From Micrococcus endophyticus (GTDB taxonomy: Bacteria; Actinomycetota; Actinomycetes; Actinomycetales; Micrococcaceae), in the NCBI RefSeq assembly GCF_014205115.1, contig NZ_JACHMW010000001.1, forward strand, positions 992,001 through 1,056,000: a stretch of DNA of 64,000 bases, in the 5' to 3' direction. How positions within the stretch are numbered: the first letter of the stretch is position 1; every line of letters starts with the position of its first letter. Below the pieces are notes generated by a model. The model saw only the letters and a list, made by a program, of their open reading frames with translations, did not search any database and was not told the origin of the DNA. A program made the position numbers and the translations under genes. This document shows positions 40,758-49,724 of this stretch, piece after piece.

Positions 40758-40806
40758 TCGGCCCCCGACGGCGGCGGGCCCGGCCCGCCCCGTCCGCCCG
40801 TGCGGC

Positions 40807-40832
40807 GCCGGGGGCGCTCCAGCGCCCCCGGC
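40807..40832 (+). terminator. Intercistronic hairpin between acpP and fabF
   Basis: GCCGGGGGCGCT and its exact complement form a 12-bp stem with a two-base gap. In the 192-base gap inside the fab operon it may attenuate transcription into fabF or protect the abundant acpP message. Confidence 0.55.
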
Positions 40833-40949
40833 CCCCGCGGCCCCACGACTTCCCGGCACGCGCCGCCGCGCACCCTCCACCGAGGCCCTGCGCCCCGTGC
40901 CGATGACCCCTCCGCCCGCCCCACCCGAGACCCCAGAGGCAACAGACCC

Positions 40950-42194
40950 ATGACCCGCACCGCAGTGATCACCGGCCTCGGCGCCACCACGCCCATCGGC
41001 GGCGACGTGCCCACCTTCTGGTCCAACGCCCTCAAGGGCGTCTCCGGGGCGCGCACCATGGAGCACGAGTGGGTGGAGGAGCTGGGCCTGCCCGTCACCT
41101 TCGCCGCCGAGCTCGCGGTGCCCACCGCGGACGTGCTCTCCAAGGTGGAGCAGAAGCGCCAGGACCCCGGCACCCAGATGGCCACCGTGGCCGCCCGCGA
41201 GGCGTGGCGGGACGCGGGCCTCGAGGGCATGGAGCTCGACGGCGACCGCCTCGCCGTGGCCTTCGGCACCGGCATCGGCGGCGTGTGGACCCTCCTGGAC
41301 GGCTGGGACACCCTGCGCGAGCGCGGCCCCCGCCGCGTCCTGCCGATGACCGTGCCCATGCTCATGCCCAACGGCGCCGCCGGCGCCCTCTCCCTCGAGT
41401 TCGGCGCCCGTGCCGGCGCCCGCACCGTGGTGTCCGCGTGCGCCGCGGGCACCGAGGCCCTCGAGACCGCGCTGCTGCTGATCCGTTCCGGCCAGGCCGA
41501 CGTCGTGATCTGCGGCGCCTCCGAGGCCGCCGTGCACCCGTTGCCGATGGCCGCGTTCGCCGCCATGCAGGCGCTGTCCAAGCGCAACGACGACCCGCAG
41601 GCCGCCTCCCGCCCCTACGACGTGGACCGGGACGGCTTCGTGCTCGGCGAGGGCGCCGGGGTCATGGTGGTGGAGTCCGAGGAGCACGCCCGCGCCCGCG
41701 GCGCCCGCGTGTACGCCGAGCTCGCCGGCACCGGCGTCACCTCCGACTCGCACCACATCACCGCCCCGGAACCCGAGGGCCTGGGCGCCACCCGCGCGAT
41801 GCGCGCCGCCCTCAAGGCCGCCGACCTCACCCCCGAGGACGTGTGCCACGTGAACGCGCACGCCACCTCCACCCCCAAGGGCGACGCCCCCGAGTACCTG
41901 GCCATGAAGGCCGTGTTCGGGGACCACCTGGACCAGGTGCAGGTCTCCGCCACCAAGTCCCAGACCGGCCATCTGCTGGGCGCCTCGGGCGCGATCGAGT
42001 CGATCCTCTCCGTGCTCGCCGTGCACCACGGCCAGGCGCCCGTGACGATCAACCTGGACAACCAGGACCCGGAGATCCCGCTCAACGTGGTCACCGGGTC
42101 CCCCGCGCAGCTGCCCGAGGGCCCGCGCGTCGCCGTGAAGAACTCCTTCGGCTTCGGCGGGCACAACGCCGTGGCGGTCTTCCGCAGCGTCTGA
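40950..42194 (+). CDS. fabF: Beta-ketoacyl-ACP synthase II
   Basis: A 414-aa elongating condensing enzyme. Catalytic Cys in TVVSACAAGTEA, His in NAHATSTPKGD, second His in SFGFGGHNAV, and Lys in ATKSQTGHLLGAS. The start follows CCAGAGGC weakly; the coding frame from TRTAVITGLGATTPIG is unambiguous. Last gene of the fab operon, closed by a hairpin. Confidence 0.96.
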   Translation: MTRTAVITGLGATTPIGGDVPTFWSNALKGVSGARTMEHEWVEELGLPVTFAAELAVPTADVLSKVEQKRQDPGTQMATVAAREAWRDAGLEGMELDGDRLAVAFGTGIGGVWTLLDGWDTLRERGPRRVLPMTVPMLMPNGAAGALSLEFGARAGARTVVSACAAGTEALETALLLIRSGQADVVICGASEAAVHPLPMAAFAAMQALSKRNDDPQAASRPYDVDRDGFVLGEGAGVMVVESEEHARARGARVYAELAGTGVTSDSHHITAPEPEGLGATRAMRAALKAADLTPEDVCHVNAHATSTPKGDAPEYLAMKAVFGDHLDQVQVSATKSQTGHLLGASGAIESILSVLAVHHGQAPVTINLDNQDPEIPLNVVTGSPAQLPEGPRVAVKNSFGFGGHNAVAVFRSV

Positions 42195-42231
42195 GGTCGC
42201 CCGCTCGGCGCCGACGCGCCGGGAGACGACA

Positions 42232-42261
42232 GGAGGCCGGTCCCGTGCGGGGCCGGCCTCC
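42232..42261 (+). terminator. Terminator after fabF
   Basis: GGAGGCCGGTCCC pairs with GGGGCCGGCCTCC (one T-G pair) around GTGC, 38 bases past fabF, in the gap before convergent DUF3145. Confidence 0.75.
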
Positions 42262-42314
42262 TGCGTCGTCGGCGGGGCCGGCGGGATGCCGGCCGCCGAC
42301 GAGGGCGTCGTCGG

Positions 42315-42818
42315 TCAGCCGACCCGGTGCAGCCAGCGCACGTTGGCGTCCGCGGCCGCGAGGCGGAACGGCTCGAGCTCCTCGTCCCAGGCCTCGCCCA
42401 GGGCGAGGGAGAGCTCGTGGAGCAGGACGGCGGGGTCCCCCGCGCCGGCCTCGTAGGCGTAGCGGATCCGGTCCTCGGAGACCATGGTGTTCCCGGAGAC
42501 GTCCGTGGTGGCGTGGAAGATGCCCAGGTCCGGGGTGTGGGACCAGCGCGAGCCGTCGACGCCGGCCGAGGGCTCCTCGGTGATCTCGAAGCGCAGGTGC
42601 GGCCAGCCGCGCAGCGCGGAGGCGAGCCGGGCGCCGGTGCCGGCGGGCGCGGTCCAGCGCAGCTCGGTGCGGTGCTGGCCGGGCGCGACCGGCTGGCCCT
42701 GCCACTCGACGGGGGTCTCGGGGCCGAGCACGGAGCTCAGCGCCCATTCCACGTGCGGGCACAGGGCGGTCGGCGCGGAGAGGATGTGGACCACGCCGCG
42801 GGTGGTGGTGCTGGTCAT
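42315..42818 (-). CDS. DUF3145 protein
   Basis: A 167-aa protein of the actinobacterial family DUF3145. It starts TRGVVHILSAPTALCPHVEWALSSVLG and has WQGQPVAPGQHRTELRW, EDRIRYAYEAGAGDPAVLLHELSLALGEAWDEELEPFRLA. Members are often beside the fab operon, as here (convergent), but the function is unknown. GGAGGAA six bases before ATG fixes the start. The ~240 bases upstream, before xerC, hold two copies of GACGACGGCGC but nothing else I can name. Confidence 0.9.
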   Translation of the reverse strand: MTSTTTRGVVHILSAPTALCPHVEWALSSVLGPETPVEWQGQPVAPGQHRTELRWTAPAGTGARLASALRGWPHLRFEITEEPSAGVDGSRWSHTPDLGIFHATTDVSGNTMVSEDRIRYAYEAGAGDPAVLLHELSLALGEAWDEELEPFRLAAADANVRWLHRVG

Positions 42819-43061
42819 GGATTCCTCCGTCGGGGTGCGAGGCGGTGCGTCTTCCCCTACGACCACATGACGCCGGCGGCGGAACCTCTCGTCATTGTGC
42901 ATCAGGGTCCCGGGCCCGGCAACGATGCCGGGCGAGGCGTCGGCGTGTCGCGCCCGTGACGCCGGCGGGAGCACGGGGGACGACGACGGCGCGGGGGACG
43001 ACGACGGCGCCGGGTCTGTACCCCGACGTGGGCCGAGGGTCCTCGGGGGGGCGTGGGCCGC

Positions 43062-44108
43062 TCAGGCGCGGGGGTGGGCCTGCCGGTAGCCCTCGCGGAG
43101 CCGGTCGATGGACACGTGCGTGTAGACCTGGGTGGTGCGCAGGGATGAGTGCCCGAGCACCTCCTGGACGCTGCGCAGGTCCGCGCCGCCGTCGAGCAGG
43201 TGGGTGGCGGCGGTGTGCCGCAGGGCGTGCGGGCCGCGGGCGGCGGTGTCCCCCAGCCCCTCGAGGGCCCGGTCGACGACGGCGCGCACCTGCCGGACGC
43301 CGAGGCGGCCGCCGCGCACGCCGAGGAACAGGGCGGGCCCGGAGCCGTCCCGGGCCAGACGCGGCCGGCCGAGGCGCAGCCACGCCTCGAGGGCGCGGGC
43401 CGCGGGCGCGCCGTACGGGACGGTGCGCTGGCGGTCGCCCTTGCCCGTGAGCCGGGCGACGGCCCGGCCGGGCTCGAGGTCGTCCACGTCCAGGGCGGAC
43501 AGCTCGGCCACGCGGGCGCCGGTGGCGTAGAGCAGCTCGAGCAGGGCGGCGTCCCGCAGGGCCAGCGCGTGGGCGGCGGGGTCGTCGCCGACCGCCGCCT
43601 CCTCGACGCGGGCCTGGGCGCCGCCGAGAAGCCGCTCGGCCTGCTGCTCCTGGAGCACGTGGGGCAGGGTGGCGGCGGGCCGCGGCGAGCGCAGCCGCAG
43701 CGCCGGGTCGTCCTCGCGCAGCCCCTCGCGGCGCAGCCAGCCGGTGAACGTGCGGACGGCGGCCACGCGGCGGGCGAGCGTGGTGCGGGCCAGGCCGGCG
43801 TCCGTCATCGCGGCCAGCCAGCCGCGCAGGTCCTCGACGTCGACCTCGGCGAAGACGTCGGGCGCCACGGCATCGGCCTCGACGGCGGCATCCGAGGCCG
43901 CGGTTCCGGGGTGGCCGCCCCTCGTCCCCGACGCCACGTGGGCGACGAGGTCGCGCAGGTCCGTGGCGTAGGCCCGCACGGTCTGGGGGCTGCGGTTGCG
44001 CTCGTGCCGCAGGTGCTCCTCGAAGGCCTCGAGCCACGCGGCGTCCCGGGGCGAGGGCGCGAACGCCCGCGCGGCGGCGGGACGGGCGGAGGAGGACGAC
44101 GAGGCCAT
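43062..44108 (-). CDS. xerC: Tyrosine recombinase XerC
   Basis: A 348-aa site-specific recombinase that with XerD resolves chromosome dimers at dif. Catalytic residues: Arg in [14 protein letters not shown], Lys in [26 protein letters not shown] (H-x-x-R), [16 protein letters not shown] (His and the nucleophile Tyr). N-terminal SAM-like domain from [13 protein letters not shown]. An internal ~25-residue insertion ([21 protein letters not shown]) widens that domain. The ATG is preceded by GGGGGG rather than a strong ribosome site. Position after dprA is the usual actinobacterial order. Confidence 0.94.
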   Translation of the reverse strand: MASSSSSARPAAARAFAPSPRDAAWLEAFEEHLRHERNRSPQTVRAYATDLRDLVAHVASGTRGGHPGTAASDAAVEADAVAPDVFAEVDVEDLRGWLAAMTDAGLARTTLARRVAAVRTFTGWLRREGLREDDPALRLRSPRPAATLPHVLQEQQAERLLGGAQARVEEAAVGDDPAAHALALRDAALLELLYATGARVAELSALDVDDLEPGRAVARLTGKGDRQRTVPYGAPAARALEAWLRLGRPRLARDGSGPALFLGVRGGRLGVRQVRAVVDRALEGLGDTAARGPHALRHTAATHLLDGGADLRSVQEVLGHSSLRTTQVYTHVSIDRLREGYRQAHPRA

Positions 44109-44193
44109 CCCCCCACTCTGCCACCCCGCGACCTCCGCCCTCGGCGCCGCTCCCCGGTAGACCCCGCTCCCCCGCACGCCCGACGTCGGCCGC

Positions 44194-45537
44194 TCAGGCC
44201 CGGCGCCACCGGTCCTCCACGCGCCGGGCCAGGCCCGCCCGCTGCAGACGGGACAGGGACGCCAGGACGGTCGGCAGGGCGAGGCCCGCGCTCACGGTGA
44301 TCCGGTCCACGGGCACGGCCTGCCGCAGCGGCAGCGCCTCGTGGACGAGCGCCTCCTCCACGCTCAGCCCGTCCGTGACCCGCACGGGCGAGGCGGCGGA
44401 GGCGGGCGAGGAGGACGCCGTGTTCCCGGCCCCGCCCCCGGTGCCGCCCGGCCGCGGGGCGGGCGCGCCGCCGTCGAGCAGGGCCAGGGCCTCGGCCTCC
44501 GAGGTCACGAGACGCGCCGGGGTCTCCTGGAGCAGGCGGTGGCAGCCGGCCGAGCTCGGCGAGGTGACGGGTCCGGGCACCGCGCCGACCTCCCGGCCCA
44601 GGCCGAACGCGTGCCCGGCGGTGTTCTGCGCGCCCGAGCGCCAGCGGGCCTCCACGACCAGCACGGCACCCGCCAGCGCCGCGATCACACGGTTGCGCTG
44701 GAGGAACCGGTACCGCGTGGGGCTGGCCCCCGGCGGCATCTCCGAGACGAGGAGCCCGGCGGCCATGACCTCCCGGAGCAGGTCCTCGTGGCCCGCCGGA
44801 TAGAACCGGTCCAGGCCGCCGGCCAGCACGGCCACCGTCGGCGGCACGCGGCCCGACGCCCCGTCGTGGGCGTCCGCGGCGTCCGGCCCGACGGGCGCCG
44901 CCAGGGCAGCCCGGTGCGCGACGCCGTCGATCCCGTAGGCCCCGCCGGAGACCACGCACACGCCCTGCTGGACGGCGTGCGCGGCCAGGCGCGTGGTGAC
45001 GGCGCGCCCGTAGGCGGTGGCCTCCCGGCTCCCGACCACGGCGAGCGCCCGTGACGCCGGCGGCAGCGTCCCCGGTCCGCGGAACCAGAGGCCGAGCGGG
45101 GCGGCCTCCCCGAGGTCGTCCAGGGCGGCGGGCCAGGCCTCGTCCTCGGGGACGAGCAGGCCGCCGCCGAGGCGGTGCAGCGCGACGAGGTCCCGCACCG
45201 GGTCCAGGCGGGCGGCGCGGGGCGCCCAGCGGTCCAGCCCGGCGGACCAGCGGCGTGCCAAGGTGTCCGGCGCGCCGGCGTGCTCGGCGAGCAGGTCCCG
45301 CTCGGCGGGCTGGATGGCCTCCCGGCCGGTGAGCAGGACGAGGGCCCGCTCGGGGCCGAGCGCGGCCACCGCGTGGACCGCGAGCGCGTCCCCGGGCTCG
45401 ACGAGGCGGGTGAGCGCGGCGCGGGCGATCCGGGCGGCGTCGGGCCGCTGCGTGTCAGGTCGGTGCGCGTCCGGCCGCTGTGTGTCCGGCCGCTGCGCGG
45501 CGGCCGCGGGATGGTCGTGGGCGGCGGTGGCGGTCAT
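44194..45537 (-). CDS. dprA: DNA-processing protein DprA
   Basis: A 447-aa protein that loads RecA on incoming single-stranded DNA during transformation. The Rossmann-like core has [84 protein letters not shown] and [12 protein letters not shown]-terminal winged-helix-like domain follows ([23 protein letters not shown]). The first ~35 residues are a low-complexity repeat. ATG overlaps the comM stop by four bases. M. luteus is naturally transformable, which fits. Confidence 0.95.
   Translation of the reverse strand: MTATAAHDHPAAAAQRPDTQRPDAHRPDTQRPDAARIARAALTRLVEPGDALAVHAVAALGPERALVLLTGREAIQPAERDLLAEHAGAPDTLARRWSAGLDRWAPRAARLDPVRDLVALHRLGGGLLVPEDEAWPAALDDLGEAAPLGLWFRGPGTLPPASRALAVVGSREATAYGRAVTTRLAAHAVQQGVCVVSGGAYGIDGVAHRAALAAPVGPDAADAHDGASGRVPPTVAVLAGGLDRFYPAGHEDLLREVMAAGLLVSEMPPGASPTRYRFLQRNRVIAALAGAVLVVEARWRSGAQNTAGHAFGLGREVGAVPGPVTSPSSAGCHRLLQETPARLVTSEAEALALLDGGAPAPRPGGTGGGAGNTASSSPASAASPVRVTDGLSVEEALVHEALPLRQAVPVDRITVSAGLALPTVLASLSRLQRAGLARRVEDRWRRA
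45436..45495 (-). repeat. 15-bp coding repeats in the dprA N-terminus
   Basis: Four five-residue units, [20 protein letters not shown] (residues 15-34), come from near-identical 15-base units. Likely a disordered, length-variable segment. Confidence 0.8.
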
Positions 45538-47150
45538 GTCTCGTCCTCCTCCTGGTGGCGCAGGGTCAGCGCGACGTCGGTGTCCTCGGGGGCGGGCGTC
45601 TCGGCGCCGCGCAGGTCGGCCAGGGTCCAGGCGAGCCGGAGCACGCGGGCGTGGCCGCGGGCGCTGAGCAGGCCATGGTCCACGGCCTCGTCCGCGGCCC
45701 GCCGGGCCGCCCGGGGCACGGCGTAGGGGCCGTGGCGCAGCACGCCGGCCGGGGCGTGGGCGTTGCGGCGCAGCCCGGGCGCCACGAGCCCCTCCTCGGC
45801 GGCGCGCGCCCACCGCTCGGCCTGGCGGCGGGCGGCCTCGGCCACCCGGGCGGCGACCTGCGCGGAGGTCTCCGCGGCGGGGGCGCCGGCGAGCTGGCGG
45901 GCCTGCACGGGGCGCACGGTCACCTGCAGGTCCACCCGGTCCAGCAGGGGGCCGGAGAGGCGCTGGCCGTAGCGGCGGCGCTCGGTCACGCTGCACCGGC
46001 ACTCCACGCCGTTGCCGCCGCCCTTGCCGCACGGGCAGGGGTTGGCGGCGAGCACGAGCTGGAACCGGGCCGGGTAGGCCACGGTGCCGCGCGCCCGGTG
46101 CAGCAAGACCTCCCCGGACTCCAGGGGCTGGCGCAGGGACTCCAGTGCGCGCCGTTCGAACTCGGGGGCCTCGTCCAGGAAGAGGACGCCGCCGTGGGCG
46201 AGGGAGACGGCACCGGGGCGGGCCAGGTTGGCGCCGCCGCCCACCAGCGCGGCCATGGACGCCGAATGGTGGGGCGCCTCGAACGGCGGCGTGCGGTCCA
46301 GGTCGCCCGCCGCGCGGGTGCCCGCCGAGCCCTGCCCGACGCCGCGCCGGGCGAGGGCGTCCGCGCCGCGCAGGGAGCGCAGGGCCGCGCACTCGAGCGC
46401 GGTGCGCCGGTCCAGCGGCGGGAGGATCCCGGGCAGGCGCTCCGCGAGCATGGTCTTGCCCGCCCCGGGCGCCCCGCGCAGCAGCAGGTGGTGGGCGCCG
46501 GCGGCGGCCACCTCGAGGGCGAACCGGGCCTCGGCCTGGCCCGCGACCTCCGCCAGGTCCGGCGCGCCCGGCCCCGCACCGGGGGCGCCGTCGTCGTCGG
46601 CGGGACGGACGGGGCGCCGCTGCGGCGCCTCCCCCTCCGGCTCCCCGCCGAAGGCGAGGATGACGTCGTGCAGGTGGGCGAAGCCGCGGACCTCCGCCCC
46701 CGGCACCAGCCGGGCCTCGGCCTCCGCGTCCTCGGCGACCACCACCTCGGAGCACCCGGCGTCCACGGCCGCCATCACCATGGCCACGGTCTCGGGCGAT
46801 CGGTGCAGGGCCCCGTCCAGGCCGAGCTCGGCCAGGAACACCGGCCCCTCGACGCCGCGGACGCGCCCGTCCGCGGCGTACGCCGCGAGGACGATCGCCA
46901 GATCATGCCCGGCGCCCCGCTTGTGCACCCCTGCCGGGAGCAGGTTGACGGTGAGGTGCCGCCGGGTCAGCGGCAGCCCGGCGTTGCGGGCGGCGGAGCG
47001 GATGCGGTCCCGGCTCTCCTGCAGCGCCTGGTCCGGCAGGCCCAGCAGGGTGAAGCCGGGCAGGGACTGGGCGATGTCCGCCTCCACGTGGACGACCTCG
47101 CCGCGCAGCCCAGAGAGGCTGATGGAGCGCGTGCGGCCGATCCCGCTCAT
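45534..47150 (-). CDS. comM: ComM/YifB Mg-chelatase-like AAA+ ATPase
   Basis: A 538-aa AAA+ protein of the ComM/YifB family; in Vibrio ComM is a helicase aiding branch migration during transformation. N-terminal Lon-like fold (GLPDQALQESRDRIRSAARNAG), Walker A RGAPGAGKTMLAERLPGILP, Walker B GGVLFLDEAPEF, and the zinc-finger-like NPCPCGKGG...CRCS before ERRRYGQRLSGPLLDRVDL. It overlaps yraN and dprA by four bases at either end (ATGA), so the three are co-translated. Confidence 0.95.
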   Translation of the reverse strand: MSGIGRTRSISLSGLRGEVVHVEADIAQSLPGFTLLGLPDQALQESRDRIRSAARNAGLPLTRRHLTVNLLPAGVHKRGAGHDLAIVLAAYAADGRVRGVEGPVFLAELGLDGALHRSPETVAMVMAAVDAGCSEVVVAEDAEAEARLVPGAEVRGFAHLHDVILAFGGEPEGEAPQRRPVRPADDDGAPGAGPGAPDLAEVAGQAEARFALEVAAAGAHHLLLRGAPGAGKTMLAERLPGILPPLDRRTALECAALRSLRGADALARRGVGQGSAGTRAAGDLDRTPPFEAPHHSASMAALVGGGANLARPGAVSLAHGGVLFLDEAPEFERRALESLRQPLESGEVLLHRARGTVAYPARFQLVLAANPCPCGKGGGNGVECRCSVTERRRYGQRLSGPLLDRVDLQVTVRPVQARQLAGAPAAETSAQVAARVAEAARRQAERWARAAEEGLVAPGLRRNAHAPAGVLRHGPYAVPRAARRAADEAVDHGLLSARGHARVLRLAWTLADLRGAETPAPEDTDVALTLRHQEEDET

Positions 47151-47566
47151 GGCCGCACGTCCTGGAGCAGGTCGAAGCGGATCCCGCCCGTGCGCGGCAC
47201 CAGGACGGCGACGGCGTCCACCCGCCATCGCTCCGCCCGGCGGCCCTCGCCGTGGGCCCGCACCCAGGCGGCGGTGAGGCGGTGCAGGCGCAGCAGCTTG
47301 CGCCGGTCGATCGACTCCAGCGGGTCCCCGAACGCCAGGCCGGAGCGGGTCTTCACCTCGACCCCCACCCACCAGCCGGCGTGGTGGGCCACCAGGTCCA
47401 GCTCGCCGGCCTCGCCCCGCCAGTTGCGGTCCGCGATCACGTAGCCGCGGTCGGCGAGCCAGCGCGCCGCCGCGTCCTCCCCAAACCGGCCCAGCGCCGT
47501 GTGCGCGCGGCTGCCCCGCCCTCCTCCGGGCGAGTCCGCCCCGACCTTCTCCGCGGTCCCCGTCAT
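47147..47566 (-). CDS. yraN: YraN-family endonuclease-like protein (UPF0102)
   Basis: A 139-aa protein with the restriction-endonuclease-like core: GRFGEDAAARWLADRGYVIADRNWRGEAGELDLVA followed by VGVEVKTRSGLAFGDP (E-V-K). Members may cut branched or damaged DNA; the role is not settled. AGGAGGTGG nine bases before ATG fixes the start. First gene of yraN-comM-dprA. Confidence 0.92.
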   Translation of the reverse strand: MTGTAEKVGADSPGGGRGSRAHTALGRFGEDAAARWLADRGYVIADRNWRGEAGELDLVAHHAGWWVGVEVKTRSGLAFGDPLESIDRRKLLRLHRLTAAWVRAHGEGRRAERWRVDAVAVLVPRTGGIRFDLLQDVRP

Positions 47567-47688
47567 CTCGACCACCTCCTGGGCTCCAGGGTGGCCGGAG
47601 GGCTCCCGGCGGCGGGGCGGACGGGCCCGGATGTGAGGAGGCGGGCGCCTGTGCAGGAGTCGTCGTCGCACGGGCGGCGGCCCCCGCT

Positions 47689-47735
47689 TCAGGCGCCCGC
47701 ATCAGGCCCCCGCCTCAGGCCCCCGCCTCAGGCGG
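47689..47735. repeat. 13-bp tandem repeats before the DUF2469 3' end
   Basis: TCAGGC(C/G)CCCGC(C/A) recurs at 47689, 47702, 47715 and (partly) 47728. Non-coding, between yraN and DUF2469. Confidence 0.75.
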
Positions 47736-47738
47736 CGC

Positions 47739-48062
47739 TCAGCCCGGCAGCTGCCCGTCCGGCGGGACCTGCAGCTCGTCCCGGGGCAGCTCCTCGATGT
47801 TCACGTCCTTGAAGGTGAGCACCTTGACGCGCTTGATGAAGCGCTGCGTGCGGTAGACGTCCCATACCCAGGCGTCCTCGAGGAGGATCTCGAAGAACAC
47901 GTCCCCGTCCGACTGGCGGGGCGTCAGGCGCACGTCGTTGGCCAGGTAGAAGCGCCGCTCGGTCTCCACCACGTAGCGGAACAGGCCCACCACGTCCCGG
48001 TACTCCCGGTACAGCAGCAGCTCGGCCTCGGCCTCGAAGTCCTCGACGTCGTCCGCGCTCAT
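47739..48062 (-). CDS. DUF2469 protein
   Basis: A 107-aa acidic protein, DUF2469, conserved in actinobacteria between rnhB and yraN. It begins SADDVEDFEAEAELLLYREYRDVV and includes VVETERRFYLANDVRL, DAWVWDVYRTQRFIKRVKVLTFKDVNIEEL. GAGGAGGCAAGCC precedes ATG. Function unknown. Confidence 0.92.
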   Translation of the reverse strand: MSADDVEDFEAEAELLLYREYRDVVGLFRYVVETERRFYLANDVRLTPRQSDGDVFFEILLEDAWVWDVYRTQRFIKRVKVLTFKDVNIEELPRDELQVPPDGQLPG

Positions 48063-48201
48063 GGCTTGCCTCCTCGGTGCTCGGGGCGCGCCGGCGAGGG
48101 GCCGGCACGCGCGCCCTCCATCCTCTCCCGTCCGGGGCCCGCGCGTCGAACGCGCGCCCCGCGCGTCCTCTCCCGGGCCACCCGGCGAGGCCCCGCCGGC
48201 C

Positions 48202-48966
48202 TCAGTCGAACAGCGTCGGCGGCTCGTCCGCGGGCGCGGCGGGCAGGCCCAGGCTCCAGCTGCGGCGGTGGTGCTCCCCCGCCCCGTGGTCGAGGATCGC
48301 GGCCCGGTGGGCGGCAGCCCCGTACCCCTTGTTCCCGGCCCAGCCGTAGGCCGGGTGGTCCGCGTGGAGGGCGATCATGGTGTCGTCCCGGGCCACCTTC
48401 GCGGCGATCGACGCCGCGGCCACGGTGGCGCACCGGTCCTCGGCCTTCACCAGCATGGTGGGCACGGGCGGCACCGGTCGTGGGGTCGGCGCCGGTCCGG
48501 CGTCCGGGTCGGAGCGGGTCAGCCAGTCGTCCCTGCCGTCCAGCACGAGGGCCACCGGCTCCTGGCCGGCCGCGGCGCACACCGCGGCCCACGCGCGTCG
48601 CCCGGCCAGTCCCAGGGCGGCCGAGATGCCCAGCGCGTCGATCTCGGCGGGGCTCGCCTCGCCCAGGGCCACGGCGGCCGCCCACGCCCGGATCTCGGGC
48701 ACGAGCGCCCGGCGGCGGCGGTCCGTGAGCGCCTTGGAGTCGCGCACGGCGGGGATCTCGCCCTCGGCGGGCAGCCAGGCCGCGCAGACGCCGACGACGA
48801 CGGGCCCGGCCAGCGCGCCGCGGCCCACCTCGTCCATGCCGGCCACCAGGACGCGGTCCGTCCCGCCCGCGGCCAGGAACGGCGCGGCGAGCCCGGCCTC
48901 GACGTCGAGGCCGGCGCGCACGGCGGTCTGCGCCCCGGCCCGGGGCGCGCGTTCCGCCCCGGTCAC
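48202..48966 (-). CDS. rnhB: Ribonuclease HII
   Basis: A 254-aa type 2 RNase H removing RNA from RNA-DNA hybrids and single ribonucleotides. Catalytic acidic residues lie in VAGMDEVGRGALAGPVVV (D, E) and LVLDGRDDW; DSKALTDRRRRAL and SIAAKVARDDTM are conserved. A ~20-residue Pro-rich insertion (PDAGPAPTPRPVPPVPTM) interrupts the core. GTG start overlaps the upstream signal-peptidase stop (GTGA). Confidence 0.95.
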   Translation of the reverse strand: MTGAERAPRAGAQTAVRAGLDVEAGLAAPFLAAGGTDRVLVAGMDEVGRGALAGPVVVGVCAAWLPAEGEIPAVRDSKALTDRRRRALVPEIRAWAAAVALGEASPAEIDALGISAALGLAGRRAWAAVCAAAGQEPVALVLDGRDDWLTRSDPDAGPAPTPRPVPPVPTMLVKAEDRCATVAAASIAAKVARDDTMIALHADHPAYGWAGNKGYGAAAHRAAILDHGAGEHHRRSWSLGLPAAPADEPPTLFD

Positions 48967-49724
48967 GAGCCCGCCCCCCGCGCGTCGGGCACGGCCTCGA
49001 ACGCCTCCGGGGCGGCGCCGGCGCCGCCGATCCGGTCCAGCGGCCACACCACGAACCGGGCGCGGCCGACGACGTCGTCGAGGGACACGAAGCCGCCGCC
49101 GGGGCCGTCGCGGTGGGCCCGGGAGTCGGCGGAGGCGGAGCGGTGGTCGCCCAGCACCCACAGCCGTCCGGCGGGCACGGTCGCCTCGAAGGCGTCCTGC
49201 GCGGGCGCGTCCCCGGGGGCCAGGTAGGGCTCGGCGACGGGGACGCCGTTCACGCGCAGCGCCGCCTCGCCCGGCGTGAAGGAGACGGTGTCCCCCGGCA
49301 GCCCGACGACGCGCTTGATCACGTGCCCGCCGTCGGCGAGCCACCCCTTGGTGTCGTCGAAGACGACGACGTCCCCGCGGCGCACCGGGTACGGCTCCGG
49401 GGTCAGCAGCGTGGCCACCACGCGGTCCCCCGCGCGCAGGCCCGGCTCCATGGAGGACGACGGGATGGCGTACATGCGCGCCAGGAAGGCCCACGCCAGC
49501 ACGCACGCCAGCACCGTCAGCACGACGACGGCCAGCACCGCCCGCAGCGGGCCGCGGCCGGGCTTGGCGGGCAGGGCGTGCGAGCCGGCTCCCGAGGGGA
49601 CCGCGTGGCCGAGCAGGGCGCCGGTCGGCCCGGCCCGGCGAGCGGCGTCGTCGGCGGGAGCGGCGCCGGAGTCGTGGGCATGGCCCGCGGCGGGCGGCAC
49701 CAGGCGGTGGTCCGGGCGGCTCAC
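48963..49724 (-). CDS. lepB: Signal peptidase I, second of a tandem pair
   Basis: A 253-aa membrane protease removing signal peptides. The membrane anchor is RAVLAVVVLTVLACVLAWAFLA; the catalytic Ser is in AIPSSSMEPGL and Lys in HVIKRVVGLPGDTVSF; VLGDHRSASADSRAHRDGPGGGF is the conserved box. An N-terminal ~60-residue disordered cytoplasmic part precedes the anchor. GTG start overlaps the upstream paralogue's stop by four bases. Confidence 0.93.
   Translation of the reverse strand: MSRPDHRLVPPAAGHAHDSGAAPADDAARRAGPTGALLGHAVPSGAGSHALPAKPGRGPLRAVLAVVVLTVLACVLAWAFLARMYAIPSSSMEPGLRAGDRVVATLLTPEPYPVRRGDVVVFDDTKGWLADGGHVIKRVVGLPGDTVSFTPGEAALRVNGVPVAEPYLAPGDAPAQDAFEATVPAGRLWVLGDHRSASADSRAHRDGPGGGFVSLDDVVGRARFVVWPLDRIGGAGAAPEAFEAVPDARGAGS

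Noticed and set aside
47689-47735. 13-bp tandem repeats as an origin or iteron cluster
   Set aside because: Only about three and a half copies, no AT-rich segment, and no replication gene nearby; more likely slippage in non-coding DNA.
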